Counted from the first letter of the stretch, positions 55,074-63,858 are shown. The stretch: DNA of 64,000 nucleotides from Sediminicola arcticus (GCF_040566695.1 NZ_JBEXAE010000001.1:62001-126000); one strand, 5' to 3'. Numbers and translations are program-made. The notes: generated by a model from the sequence alone, not told the origin.

Positions 55074-55544
55074 GGGTTCAAAATCGAATCGAAGGATCAC
55101 CTCACGAGCTTCGTCTCCTTGAACTTCAAGTCCGTCTTCAATCTCAAAATCGAGATGATCAAAACGATAAACTGGTTCTGAAGTGCGATCAGTATAGACA
55201 AAGCTGTTATCTGTTTTATCTAAATAAAACCTAAAAGAAGTGTATTCCCCAGGGTTCAACTGTATTGCACTTTTAGACCTTACGAAATGTCCCGTATGTA
55301 GGCCTTTTATAGTTAGCTTCGCTCGTATTGGGAAGTCTTCAATAAAATGCTCCTTACCATCTTTACCAATGGCAGACAATTTGATAATATTGAGGGTCAT
55401 TTCAGAAACCCCTTGCTTTGAGGCAATATTACTTTTAAGGACTAAATCCTTGGTTCGCTTTCCTTCGGCATCCCATTGATCTATAACATCAAATGAATAG
55501 GGGATGGTTTGCCATATACTTGGATAAAATTTTGTTTTCGTCAT
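54981..55544 (-). CDS. Conserved hypothetical protein
   Basis: A 187-aa protein from the ATG at 55544 (MTKTKFYPSIWQTIPYSFDV); the frame runs 18 codons further up but that part looks non-coding. It is beta-rich and polar (LTIKGLHTGHFVRSKSAIQL, FRFYLDKTDNSFVYTDRTSE) with an amphipathic C-terminus, LKSIQQLFKKSKWFTTKLVH. No signal peptide or known domain. Its last 30 codons and terminator are duplicated in decayed form at 47000. Function unknown. Confidence 0.72.
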   Translation of the reverse strand: MTKTKFYPSIWQTIPYSFDVIDQWDAEGKRTKDLVLKSNIASKQGVSEMTLNIIKLSAIGKDGKEHFIEDFPIRAKLTIKGLHTGHFVRSKSAIQLNPGEYTSFRFYLDKTDNSFVYTDRTSEPVYRFDHLDFEIEDGLEVQGDEAREVILRFDFEPYALTGILKSIQQLFKKSKWFTTKLVHSFGN

Positions 55545-55598
55545 AATGTATATATTAAAAATTATACACTGCAAAATTCTGAAAGAATGATCTACCAA

Positions 55599-55998
55599 AA
55601 CTAGATTGGATTTTCCTATTTCTATGCTATATTGCCTTTTTAAGATATAATTAAGAATAATTAATGTTAATGAGTCACATTTATAGTCAATTAGGTCTCA
55701 TATGACCCTATTTCGTAAAATCATTAGCGCGGTTCATTTTTTCGAAAAATTTAAAGATTATACTCTAAAAGCCTTTGCAATTTCTTGTTTGTATGTACTT
55801 CGTCTTAATATACCCCAAAACGCTTTTCCAAGAGTGTTCTCTATAACGATGCTTGTTATTTAGGACAAATACTTGTTTTCTACCCACTATGGTTAATTAC
55901 AAACCATAGCTTTTAAAGTATTAGCTCTATTGTACCTACCCTGCTTTTTACAAAAAATATAGACCATACCTAATTATCAGATAAAAGGCACAGTTAAG
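55599..55998. other. Intergenic, nothing recognised
   Basis: About 400 bp of AT-rich sequence between the divergent hypothetical and TonB-receptor genes, with no frame of note. Confidence 0.5.
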
Positions 55999-56041
55999 TT
56001 GTGACTTTAAAAAATAAATATTTAGATTTGTCTAAATATTT
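55999..56041 (+). promoter_or_regulatory. Promoter with overlapping DtxR/MntR-like operator for the TonB receptor
   Basis: TTG at 55999-56001, 21-bp spacer, then TAGATTTG (56023-56030), a perfect -7 consensus. It lies inside a perfect inverted repeat, AAATATTTAGA-TTTG-TCTAAATATTT (56016-56041). The core TTTAGA-N4-TCTAAA resembles operators of DtxR/MntR/IdeR metalloregulators. A repressor bound there would block the -7 element directly, so metal-responsive repression is the likely reading. Confidence 0.65.
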
Positions 56042-56062
56042 AATTAGACATACAAATAATAT

Positions 56063-58375
56063 ATGAAGGTGAAAATGAAACAACTTGTATATGCTTTATT
56101 AATGGTTACTACTTTTGCTACTGGGCAAGATCAAGAAAGTACGATTTCAGGCATAGTTACGTCGGAAGGAAAACCCATTCCCTTTGCCAGTATCTATGTT
56201 AAAGGAGGAAGTCAGGGCACCAGTGCAAATGAAGAAGGCAGGTATCAAATTAAAATACCCGTAGGCAAAATAACCCTTGTTGCACAATCACAAGGGTATA
56301 GGTCCGAAAACAAAACGGTTAATCTGGGGTCTGGAGCCAATATGGTTATTGATTTTAACTTATCTGAAACAGACGAAGCGTTGGATGAAGTAGTGGTTAC
56401 TGGTACACGAACAGAAAAGCGAAGAACAGATTCGCCCGTTATCGTTAACCTGATCAATAGCGAGACACTGCAACAAGTAACCGCGACAGACCTTTCTGAA
56501 GGCTTGCGTTTTCAACCTGGTTTACGGGTAGAGATCGATTGTCAAACCTGTAACTACAGCCAAATACGTATGAACGGCTTACAGGGGGGGTATTCACAAA
56601 TTCTTATTAACGGCCGTCCTATATTTAGTCCGCTTACTGGTTTATACGGTCTTGAACAAATCCCAGTGAACATGATAGATCGTATAGAGGTAGTCCGTGG
56701 TGGGGTTTCTGCACTTTACGGTTCCAGTGCCATAGGTGGTACGGTAAACGTAATCACTAAAATTCCAAAGCGAAATGGATACAGTATTGGTTATTCGTAT
56801 CAAAATATAAACGGAGGTGCGGACCAGACCCTACTCAACGGAAATGCTACCATCATCAATGAAGCCGCCAATGCAGGCGCCACTTTTTTTCTGAGCAATC
56901 GAACGAGGTCCGCTTACGACGCCAATGGTGATAACTTCTCCGAATTACCAGAACTAAAGGACAATTCCTTTGGGATGACCGCCTTCTACTTGCCTACGAA
57001 AAATTCAAAATTGGAAGCTAGCATCAGCAGCCTTTACGAATATCGCTATGGGGGCGAGCTAGTGGAAAAACCTGCCTATTTAGCACAACAAAGTGAAGAG
57101 CGAGACCACCATGTACTTATGGGAAGTTTGGATTATCAAATAAATTTTGACAAAAGCTCGCTTATTCTGTATTATGGTGGCCAGCGTACCGATCGTGACC
57201 ATTATACAGGTATTGTCCCTGATGAGGAAACAGAACAACAAGCATTTTACGCCAACCCCCCATACGGTATCTCCAAGGTAAAAACACACCAAGGTGGCAC
57301 CCAATACAACCATAGATTTGAAGAATTTCTTGGAGGTACTACGGTCCTCACGGGAGGTATGGAATACATGTATGACGATGTTTTGGATGAAATTGAAGCC
57401 TATAATTACCTCATCGACCAGACCACAAAAAATCTAGGAGTTTTTGTTCAAAACGACTGGGAAATTACCGAGAGCCTTAATTTTCTATCAGGCTTCCGAA
57501 TAGATAACCACAATCTGGTAGACCAAGCTATTTTTAGCCCACGCCTATCCCTTCTTTACAAATTACAGGAGACCACCCAATTTAGGCTTGGTTGGGGAAC
57601 TGGCTTTAGGGCACCTCAAGCTTTTGACACAGATCTCCATATCGCCTTTGCGGGAGGCGGGGTTTCTAGGATTTCCTTGGCAGACGACCTTTTGGAGGAA
57701 CGCTCCAATAGCTTTACCGCTTCGATGAATTACGACAAGGCATCAGAGCATTTTATAGGGGGGTTTACTGTAGAAGGATTCTATACCCAATTAAACGATG
57801 CCTTTTTTCAATTTCCACTAGGTGAGGATGAATTTGGGCAGCGATTCGAAAAAAGAAATGGTAGTGGCGCTACGGTAAAAGGCCTAACATTAGAGGCACG
57901 GGCCAACTTTGATTATGTAGTAGAATTAGAGGCTGGCTTTACCCTACAGTCTAGTTTGTTTAACGATCCAGTAGAAAATATTGACGGACTTCCTTCCCTA
58001 AGAGAGTTTCTACGGACCCCCAATGATTACGGTTATGCCACACTCACCTATACCCCAACCAAAAGACTAAATGCTAGTGCTAATTTAATTTATACTGGGA
58101 AAATGGATATTACACACTTTGCCGGTGAAGATACTGGGCAGGCCGTAGATGAATACGATATAACACCTCGCTTTGCAGAACTGAGTTTACGTGCGGGCTA
58201 CACTATAGATTTACCAACATTAAGCACCGCTCTTGAACTCTACGGAGGTGTGAAAAATGTGACCAATAGCTATCAGGACGATTTTGATATCGGCAAAAAC
58301 CGCGATAGCAACTATATTTACGGTCCTGCGGCACCACGAACCGTTTTTGTTGGACTCAAAATTAATTCCTTATAA
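56063..58375 (+). CDS. TonB-dependent receptor, probably metal, siderophore or heme uptake
   Basis: A 770-aa outer-membrane receptor. Signal peptide at residues 1-21 (MKVKMKQLVYALLMVTTFAT); carboxypeptidase-regulatory-like domain (ISGIVTSEGKPIPFASIYVK, about 28-110); TonB box and plug entry LDEVVVTGTRTEKRR (about 111-125); plug with the motif CQTCNYSQIRMNGLQGGYSQ (about 159-178) containing a CxxC, and VVRGGVSALYGSSAIGGTVN; then the barrel ending FVGLKINSL. It is a CirA/FepA-like receptor rather than a SusC. The operator overlapping its promoter suggests control by Mn or Fe. A thioredoxin gene follows three bases after the stop. Confidence 0.92.
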   Translation: MKVKMKQLVYALLMVTTFATGQDQESTISGIVTSEGKPIPFASIYVKGGSQGTSANEEGRYQIKIPVGKITLVAQSQGYRSENKTVNLGSGANMVIDFNLSETDEALDEVVVTGTRTEKRRTDSPVIVNLINSETLQQVTATDLSEGLRFQPGLRVEIDCQTCNYSQIRMNGLQGGYSQILINGRPIFSPLTGLYGLEQIPVNMIDRIEVVRGGVSALYGSSAIGGTVNVITKIPKRNGYSIGYSYQNINGGADQTLLNGNATIINEAANAGATFFLSNRTRSAYDANGDNFSELPELKDNSFGMTAFYLPTKNSKLEASISSLYEYRYGGELVEKPAYLAQQSEERDHHVLMGSLDYQINFDKSSLILYYGGQRTDRDHYTGIVPDEETEQQAFYANPPYGISKVKTHQGGTQYNHRFEEFLGGTTVLTGGMEYMYDDVLDEIEAYNYLIDQTTKNLGVFVQNDWEITESLNFLSGFRIDNHNLVDQAIFSPRLSLLYKLQETTQFRLGWGTGFRAPQAFDTDLHIAFAGGGVSRISLADDLLEERSNSFTASMNYDKASEHFIGGFTVEGFYTQLNDAFFQFPLGEDEFGQRFEKRNGSGATVKGLTLEARANFDYVVELEAGFTLQSSLFNDPVENIDGLPSLREFLRTPNDYGYATLTYTPTKRLNASANLIYTGKMDITHFAGEDTGQAVDEYDITPRFAELSLRAGYTIDLPTLSTALELYGGVKNVTNSYQDDFDIGKNRDSNYIYGPAAPRTVFVGLKINSL

Positions 58376-58378
58376 GAG

Positions 58379-58858
58379 ATGAAAACAGTAGGAACTTTCA
58401 TAGTATATGTTTCTGTATTGATAATGGCCAACCCTGCTTTTTCCCAAACAGAAAAAGAGGTGCGGTGGTTAGATTTTAACCAATTGGGAGATTCCTTAAA
58501 AATAAACCCCAAAAAAGTGTTTATAGATTTTTACGCAGATTGGTGTGTTCCCTGCCTTAAGATGCAAAAGGAGGTGTTTACCCATCATAAAATCATAGGC
58601 TTACTCAACAAAAACTATTATTCGGTAAAAATGAACGTAGAAACTAAGGATACCATCACGTTCGGAAATCAAGTATATACGAACGAAAGAATGAACAAAA
58701 GAAATCCTGTACATCAGATTCCCATATTAATGGCTAGTCAAAAAAACAAACCGTTCTCATTACCTGCAATAGTTTTAATGGATGAAAATTTTAAGGCCAA
58801 GGCACGCTATTTTCAATATTTAAATGTAGAACAGCTTTCCGAAATTTTATCACAATAA
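58379..58858 (+). CDS. Exported thioredoxin-family protein
   Basis: A 159-aa protein with a signal peptide (about 1-22, ending AFSQ), then a thioredoxin fold with DFYADWCVPCLKMQKEVF, the WCxxC active site at about 56-60, and the cis-proline in HQIPILMAS. It begins four bases after the TonB receptor, so both share one mRNA. A periplasmic reductase made with an outer-membrane receptor might keep the receptor's CxxC (C159-Q-T-C162) or its cargo reduced; this is inference. Confidence 0.9.
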   Translation: MKTVGTFIVYVSVLIMANPAFSQTEKEVRWLDFNQLGDSLKINPKKVFIDFYADWCVPCLKMQKEVFTHHKIIGLLNKNYYSVKMNVETKDTITFGNQVYTNERMNKRNPVHQIPILMASQKNKPFSLPAIVLMDENFKAKARYFQYLNVEQLSEILSQ

Positions 58859-58992
58859 GACCAAGATGCACTAGCTCTTTTAGGCGTTTCAAAAAGACAA
58901 ATTCTAACAACACACGGCAGAAGATCCTAAGTTAAGGAGCTAAAAAAGGTAATTGTTAAAATACTCCTTATCCGTGTTTTGTGATTCCTGTT

Positions 58993-60831
58993 TTATGACT
59001 CATTTACTTCTTGCCTAAGGCCGTTAACAAAATACATTTTCATAGCTCCCCTATTTTTGACATCTATCTGGCCCCTATATGAGCATTTAAAAGTGTCTCT
59101 TATCAAATTATATGTGTTTTCGCTAATATTAATTTTTCCCGAATGGGATAAACTTTCCATACGGGAAGCCACGTTCACCGTATCGCCCCAAATATCATAG
59201 GAGAACTTTTTGTTGCCCACTACTCCCGCCACTACAGGCCCTGTATTAATGCCGATACGCACGTTAAATGAAAAATCGGTTCCCTTATCAAACTTAGCTT
59301 TCTCTACAAACTGCACAATCTCAAATGCCGCCTTAACCATTTTAATGGCATGGTCTTCTGTAGGAAACGGTAACCCTCCAGCACACATATACGCATCTCC
59401 AATAGTTTTAATCTTTTCTAACCCATGTTTTTCGATAATATCGTCAAAAGCAGTAAAATAATACCCTAACCTATTTACCAAAATCTCTGGATCTAAGTGT
59501 TCTGAATGTGCAGTAAAAGCCTCAAAATCTGTGAATAATACTGAAACCGATTCAAATTTTTTGGCCTGTACTTTGCCGTGTTCTTTTAATTCCCTTGCCG
59601 TTTCTTCCGGTAAAATATTGGTCAATAATTCTTCCGACCGGGCCATTTCCTTTTCAATAATGGTCTTGGTACGTTTAACGAACATATTACGTCTGTACAA
59701 ACCTATGGCTAACAGAATAATAAAGAATAACGCAATAGCAGTGGCAATGGCCACTACTTTTTGGGTTCGTTTTTGCTGGTTGGTTAAATCTAGCTCTGAT
59801 TTGAACTGTGCCTTTTCAGAATTTCTACGAATATCTGCCATTTGTTGAACGGCGGTGATGTTAATTACACTATCCCTAAAAGCGATATACTTACGATAAT
59901 AATTCAAAGAAGCGGAAGCATACCCGGTACGTTCATATAGTTCGGACAGTTTTAAGTAGGCATTACTTATTTGCACTTTTAACCCATACTGTTTGGCGAG
60001 ATCTAAGGAACGTAAGGCATAGTCAAACGCACCGTCCCAATCTTCCTTATCGGCATAGATATCGGACATATAGGTAAGGTAGGTCGTAATAGGCCTGTAA
60101 TCTCCTAACTCTTCCAATATGGAAACGGCTTCTTTAATATTCTCCTCTGCTTTGGTGGGTCTTCCCTGTTGTGCAAAGGCCAGGCCCTTATTCCCTAAAT
60201 TATAGGCCAAAGGAAGTTTTTTTCCTAATTTTTTGAATAACGGGCCAGACTGGTTGAAGTACAGCAACGCGGAATCTGGCTTAGACCATTCCAAATAGGT
60301 ATCCCCTAAATTTTCCATGGCTACGGCATAGTTAAACGTATCCTTTTCCGTTTTAAAAATGCTAATAGCATCAGTATAGTATTGTCTCGTATTTTTTCTG
60401 TTATCCATACCGGCATAAACAGCTGCAATGGCAGTATACATGAGGGCCACCTGATTTTTTTTGAAATTTGTGTTGGCAATTTTCACACCCTTAAAATAGC
60501 TGTCCAACGCACCACTTAAGTTTCCTTTTTGTTGCAAAGCATTCCCTTTCTGCAAGTGGGCGTTAAATATATATATAGTGGAATCTTGGCGTATGGCCTC
60601 CGTCATCAAAGAATCGCTATACGCCAAAATACGGTCGGGATCGGGAAGGTTAACCGTAATACGCGATAAAAGTTTGAGTTTTAGCGCCGGATCATAATTT
60701 CCAGATTCATACACCTGGATCAAGCTATCGGCAACCGATTCATCTTGACCAAAACTAGGCATGCCATTGGCCATAAGGCAAAGCAAAAAGACTACTTTTG
60801 CCCATCCATTACATTTCAAAAATAACTTCAT
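58993..60831 (-). CDS. TPR-sensor class III adenylate cyclase
   Basis: A 612-aa membrane protein: signal peptide (about 1-28, MPSFGQ), six or so tetratricopeptide repeats in the periplasm (about 60-330, such as ALDSYFKGVKIANTNF and AVAMENLGDTYLEWSKPDSA), a transmembrane helix at about 353-372 (VVAIATAIALFFIILLAIGL) and a cytoplasmic class III cyclase domain (about 415-600). Metal aspartates lie in VLFTDFEAF and IGDAYMCAGG. The lysine of LEKIKTIGDAY and the aspartate of YDIWGDTVNVASRM are those that select ATP. It is the last gene of an operon with two secreted proteins, 17 bp behind the nearer one. Confidence 0.9.
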   Translation of the reverse strand: MKLFLKCNGWAKVVFLLCLMANGMPSFGQDESVADSLIQVYESGNYDPALKLKLLSRITVNLPDPDRILAYSDSLMTEAIRQDSTIYIFNAHLQKGNALQQKGNLSGALDSYFKGVKIANTNFKKNQVALMYTAIAAVYAGMDNRKNTRQYYTDAISIFKTEKDTFNYAVAMENLGDTYLEWSKPDSALLYFNQSGPLFKKLGKKLPLAYNLGNKGLAFAQQGRPTKAEENIKEAVSILEELGDYRPITTYLTYMSDIYADKEDWDGAFDYALRSLDLAKQYGLKVQISNAYLKLSELYERTGYASASLNYYRKYIAFRDSVINITAVQQMADIRRNSEKAQFKSELDLTNQQKRTQKVVAIATAIALFFIILLAIGLYRRNMFVKRTKTIIEKEMARSEELLTNILPEETARELKEHGKVQAKKFESVSVLFTDFEAFTAHSEHLDPEILVNRLGYYFTAFDDIIEKHGLEKIKTIGDAYMCAGGLPFPTEDHAIKMVKAAFEIVQFVEKAKFDKGTDFSFNVRIGINTGPVVAGVVGNKKFSYDIWGDTVNVASRMESLSHSGKINISENTYNLIRDTFKCSYRGQIDVKNRGAMKMYFVNGLRQEVNES

Positions 60832-60848
60832 ATACTAAGCATTGATCG

Positions 60849-61301
60849 CTATTTTTTTGTCTTGATTAAGGCGGTGACAGCATACACTTTTGAATCCGAA
60901 CCAAGGGTGTATTGAAGTTTATAGACATAATCTTCCTTACCTCCACGAATAATGGTAGCCTTAACGATAGTATCTCCGGTTAAGGTATTGGAACTAAAAA
61001 TGCGCGGCCCACTTATGTAATTAACACCCACAACATTCACAGGTACTTTTGACTCGCCTTGGGCTTTGGCCTTCCATAAGACGGAATCTCCTACTTCTGC
61101 AGAAATGGCAAATCGCTTCCCGGCGCCATTTTCGATCACGGTAGTAGTAGTTTCAGCACTTAAAGAACCGTTTGCTACACTGTTCGGTTTTGTCGTGTCT
61201 ACCGTTAGGACTAGTTCGTGCTGGGTCTGTGCCTGCCCATGAACCCCATATAGACCAAGAAGCACTACTAAAACTAACTTTAAATAGGTTTTATTTTTCA
61301 T
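60849..61301 (-). CDS. Secreted beta-sandwich-like protein of the cyclase operon, copy A
   Basis: A 150-aa protein with a cleavable signal peptide (1-24, ending GQAQ). The mature part has no known domain but is beta-rich: LVLTVDTTKPNSV, KRFAISAEVGDSVLWKA, VVGVNYISGPRIFSSNTLTG and EDYVYKLQYTLGS. The pattern LTVDT...F.I.VE..D.I.W...I..I.G..IF.SN...G is shared with the next upstream gene, so the two arose by duplication. It lies directly upstream of the adenylate cyclase gene and might be its periplasmic ligand or partner. Confidence 0.75.
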   Translation of the reverse strand: MKNKTYLKLVLVVLLGLYGVHGQAQTQHELVLTVDTTKPNSVANGSLSAETTTTVIENGAGKRFAISAEVGDSVLWKAKAQGESKVPVNVVGVNYISGPRIFSSNTLTGDTIVKATIIRGGKEDYVYKLQYTLGSDSKVYAVTALIKTKK

Positions 61302-61347
61302 GAATTACACTATTACTCGAAAATAGATTTGCTTATTGAAATATCGT

Positions 61348-61827
61348 TTATTGAATCCCAACCCTGATTTTGGGGTCTAGATCATAGTTAGAAAATCCAT
61401 CGGGCTTAAATCGTATACTATATTCATAATCTTGACCAGGAGGCGTTTTTTTATTGGGTTTGGCCTTTACCTTTTCTTTTCCATTTTCATTACGCCCATA
61501 GATATTGTTAGAACCAAAAATCTCTGTTCCTCCAATAAAACTTATTTTTTTAATTTTCACATCATCCCCTGTAGTGGTAATACCTTGCCATTCAATGACA
61601 TCAGTTTCTTCTACCAAAATAGTAAAGGATTTTGGATCGTTAGGGTCGTTAACAATAACTTTATTCGCCGGGGTAACGGTAAACGTGCAGCCTCCTGGGG
61701 CATCGCGCTCATCACCCAGCGCCGCCGTATCTACGGTTAAGGTAATGATTACTGTTGGTTCTTGTGCTTGTACATAGCCAAAAAAGGAAAATAAAAAAAG
61801 CAAGACGATATTTTTTGTAGTTTTCAT
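61348..61827 (-). CDS. Secreted beta-sandwich-like protein of the cyclase operon, copy B
   Basis: A 159-aa protein with a signal peptide (1-21, ending VQAQ). The mature region aligns with copy A: ITLTVDTAALGDERDA, KSFTILVEETDVIEWQG, KIKKISFIGGTEIFGSNNIY and QDYEYSIRFKPDG. It differs by an inserted loop near 45-55 (GGCTFTVTPANK). The gap to copy A is 46 bp. No enzyme motif was seen; a ligand-binding or surface-attached sensor subunit would fit. Confidence 0.75.
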   Translation of the reverse strand: MKTTKNIVLLFLFSFFGYVQAQEPTVIITLTVDTAALGDERDAPGGCTFTVTPANKVIVNDPNDPKSFTILVEETDVIEWQGITTTGDDVKIKKISFIGGTEIFGSNNIYGRNENGKEKVKAKPNKKTPPGQDYEYSIRFKPDGFSNYDLDPKIRVGIQ

Positions 61828-62233
61828 TTTGTTTGGTTTAAGACGTTATTTAAAGTACTATTATGTGGTCAATATATAATATTGCATAAGATAGAAAATA
61901 ATATCCAATAAAACCATAAGATATTGCCCTCTACGTACTTAAGCAGCCCAACATATTTATATTGTATTTTAGGTCATTAAATAAGACCATCTTGTTTGGT
62001 TATGGTTTTTCTATAGTATGTTGAATGAATAAATCATCTGTATTGGCTCAAAAAATAATGTTAATTAACAAACGTATTTTTTAAAAGGGATTCTAAGAAA
62101 CCGCTAAATAACAGCCCTTGATTTCTACCATTTTAATCTTGTTTCTGTTCTCTTGCACAAAAGCAGAGCATACGCCACTATACAGCAGTAGCAGAAGCCT
62201 TATCGATAATTTTGAAGGTAGAATTGACGGGAT
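61828..62233. other. Intergenic, nothing recognised before the cstB2 operator
   Basis: About 400 bp, AT-rich, divergent promoters for the cyclase operon and the second cstB; no frame or RNA evident. Confidence 0.5.
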
Positions 62234-62247
62234 GTAACCTATGTTAC
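62234..62247. promoter_or_regulatory. Crp/Fnr-like operator upstream of the second cstB
   Basis: GTAACCTATGTTAC. Centre 62240.5 is 36.5 bp from the last base of TATTTTTA (62270-62277), the same geometry as in the island, eight kilobases away and on the other strand. Confidence 0.8.
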
Positions 62248-62293
62248 TGTACTTCCGTTAAAGAATTAGTATTTTTAGTATACTAAAAACAAG

Positions 62294-63631
62294 TTGATTA
62301 TGATTGTTGAACAATTTGAATACAAACCCTTATCCCACTATTCCTATGTCTTAGTTAGTGATGGTGAAATGGCCATTATAGACCCAGAGCGTAACCCCAT
62401 GCAGTATTATGCCTTTGCAAAGGCAAACAATGCCAAAATTACAGCGGTCATAGAAACACATCCGCATGCAGACTTTGTGAGTTCGCACTTACAAATCCAC
62501 AAAGAAACCGGGGCAACCATCTACAATAGTGAAAAATTGGGCGCAGATTATCCGTACCAACCCTTTGATGACGGCAATAGCATAACCTTTGGGAAAGCAA
62601 CATTACATGCCATAAACACCCCAGGGCATTCCCCAGATAGCATTACCATAGTAGCCAAAGAAGGAGGTAAAACAATCCTATTTACGGGAGACACTTTATT
62701 TATAGGCGATGTGGGCCGTCCTGATCTACGTGAAAAAGCAGGCAATATGCAGGCCAAACGTGAAGAGCTTGCCAAGACCATGTACCATACCATACAGCAA
62801 AAATTCACCCATTTGCCCAATGATGCCATCGTATATCCTGCCCATGGTGCCGGTTCGCTCTGTGGAAAGAGCATGAGCGATGCCAACAGCAGTACCTTGG
62901 GTAATGAGCGTATGGGCAATTGGGCGTTTAAAAAACAGACCCAAGAAGAATTTGTAGCTACCCTACTCGATAGCCAACCCTTTATCCCTTCCTACTTTGG
63001 GTATAATGTAGATATGAACAAGAAGGGTGCAGAAACACTTCGTGAAGCTATTGCAGGAGTACCTTTTAAATTGAGTGCTTCCACAAAAGGATTGCTAGTA
63101 GATGTACGTGAAGAAACCCAATTTAAAAAAGGCCACCTCAAAGGTAGCATCAACATTCAGGCAACTTCCGAAGAGGCAAAGTTCGAAACCTGGTTGGGTG
63201 CCATCGTGGAACCTGAGGAAAAATTTAGTTTGGTCATCGACAAGCCCGAGGATTTGGAACTGCTATTGCAGCGAGTGGCAAAAATTGGGTACGAAAAGCA
63301 ATTGCAGGAAGTACTGACCACTTCCAATGAACACCTACTACAAATGAAGCCCTTGGATCTTCAGGATTTTAAAAAGAATCCCGACAATTATACCATAATA
63401 GACATCCGCAACCAGAGTGAGATCAAAGAGGGCAAGTTTTTTGAGAAGGCCTTGGAACACCCCCTGAATGAGCTACGGGAATCCGCAAAAAATATTCCTA
63501 TTAACAAGCCTATTGTAGTGCATTGTGCGGGCGGGTACCGCAGTGCAGCCGGTAGTAGTATTCTTGAAAACCAATTGGAGGGTGCCACAGTTTATGATCT
63601 GAGCGATGATGTAAATCAATTTAAGGATTAA
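62294..63631 (+). CDS. CstB-like persulfide dioxygenase-sulfurtransferase, second copy
   Basis: A 445-aa paralogue of the protein at 48922, similar over its whole length. It keeps the iron site (ETHPHADFVSSH, PGHSPDS, TGDTLFIGD, PAHGAGSLCG), the inactive middle rhodanese and the C-terminal active loop VHCAGGYRSAAG. The start is given by MIMIVEQFEYKPLSHYSYVL; MIVEQF (62300) is an alternative and aligns better with MEIKQF of the first copy. It stands alone behind a GTAAC operator. Two copies with the same operator suggest dosage or substrate division. Confidence 0.92.
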   Translation: MIMIVEQFEYKPLSHYSYVLVSDGEMAIIDPERNPMQYYAFAKANNAKITAVIETHPHADFVSSHLQIHKETGATIYNSEKLGADYPYQPFDDGNSITFGKATLHAINTPGHSPDSITIVAKEGGKTILFTGDTLFIGDVGRPDLREKAGNMQAKREELAKTMYHTIQQKFTHLPNDAIVYPAHGAGSLCGKSMSDANSSTLGNERMGNWAFKKQTQEEFVATLLDSQPFIPSYFGYNVDMNKKGAETLREAIAGVPFKLSASTKGLLVDVREETQFKKGHLKGSINIQATSEEAKFETWLGAIVEPEEKFSLVIDKPEDLELLLQRVAKIGYEKQLQEVLTTSNEHLLQMKPLDLQDFKKNPDNYTIIDIRNQSEIKEGKFFEKALEHPLNELRESAKNIPINKPIVVHCAGGYRSAAGSSILENQLEGATVYDLSDDVNQFKD

Positions 63632-63640
63632 GCAGGGCAA

Positions 63641-63734
63641 ACTGTCATTGCGAGCGGAACGCAGGGGAGCGCGGCAATCTCATCAATAAAACCCGCAAAA
63701 GAACAGATTGCTTCACTGCGTTCGCAATGACAGT
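63641..63734. repeat. 94-bp inverted-repeat element (REP/MITE-like)
   Basis: Thirteen-base perfect ends (ACTGTCATTGCGA / TCGCAATGACAGT) enclose imperfectly complementary inner parts. A partial third copy (GATTCGCAATGACGG) follows at 63738. Sequences with TGTCATTGCGAG ends are, from memory, dispersed repeats in many Bacteroidota. Confidence 0.75.
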
Positions 63735-63781
63735 AGCGATTCGCAATGACGGCAAGGAATACTAAGTTTTCCAAATATAAA

Positions 63782-63812
63782 ATAACTCCAAGGGCAATGC
63801 TCTTGGAGTTAT
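63782..63812. terminator. Hairpin between cstB2 and the right-edge gene
   Basis: ATAACTCCAAG / CTTGGAGTTAT with a 9-nt loop, flanked by AT-rich tracts on both sides; it may serve both converging genes. Confidence 0.65.
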
Positions 63813-63858
63813 AATTTATTTTAAACCTTTTTCAAAGTGGTTACAGTTATATTTTTAG

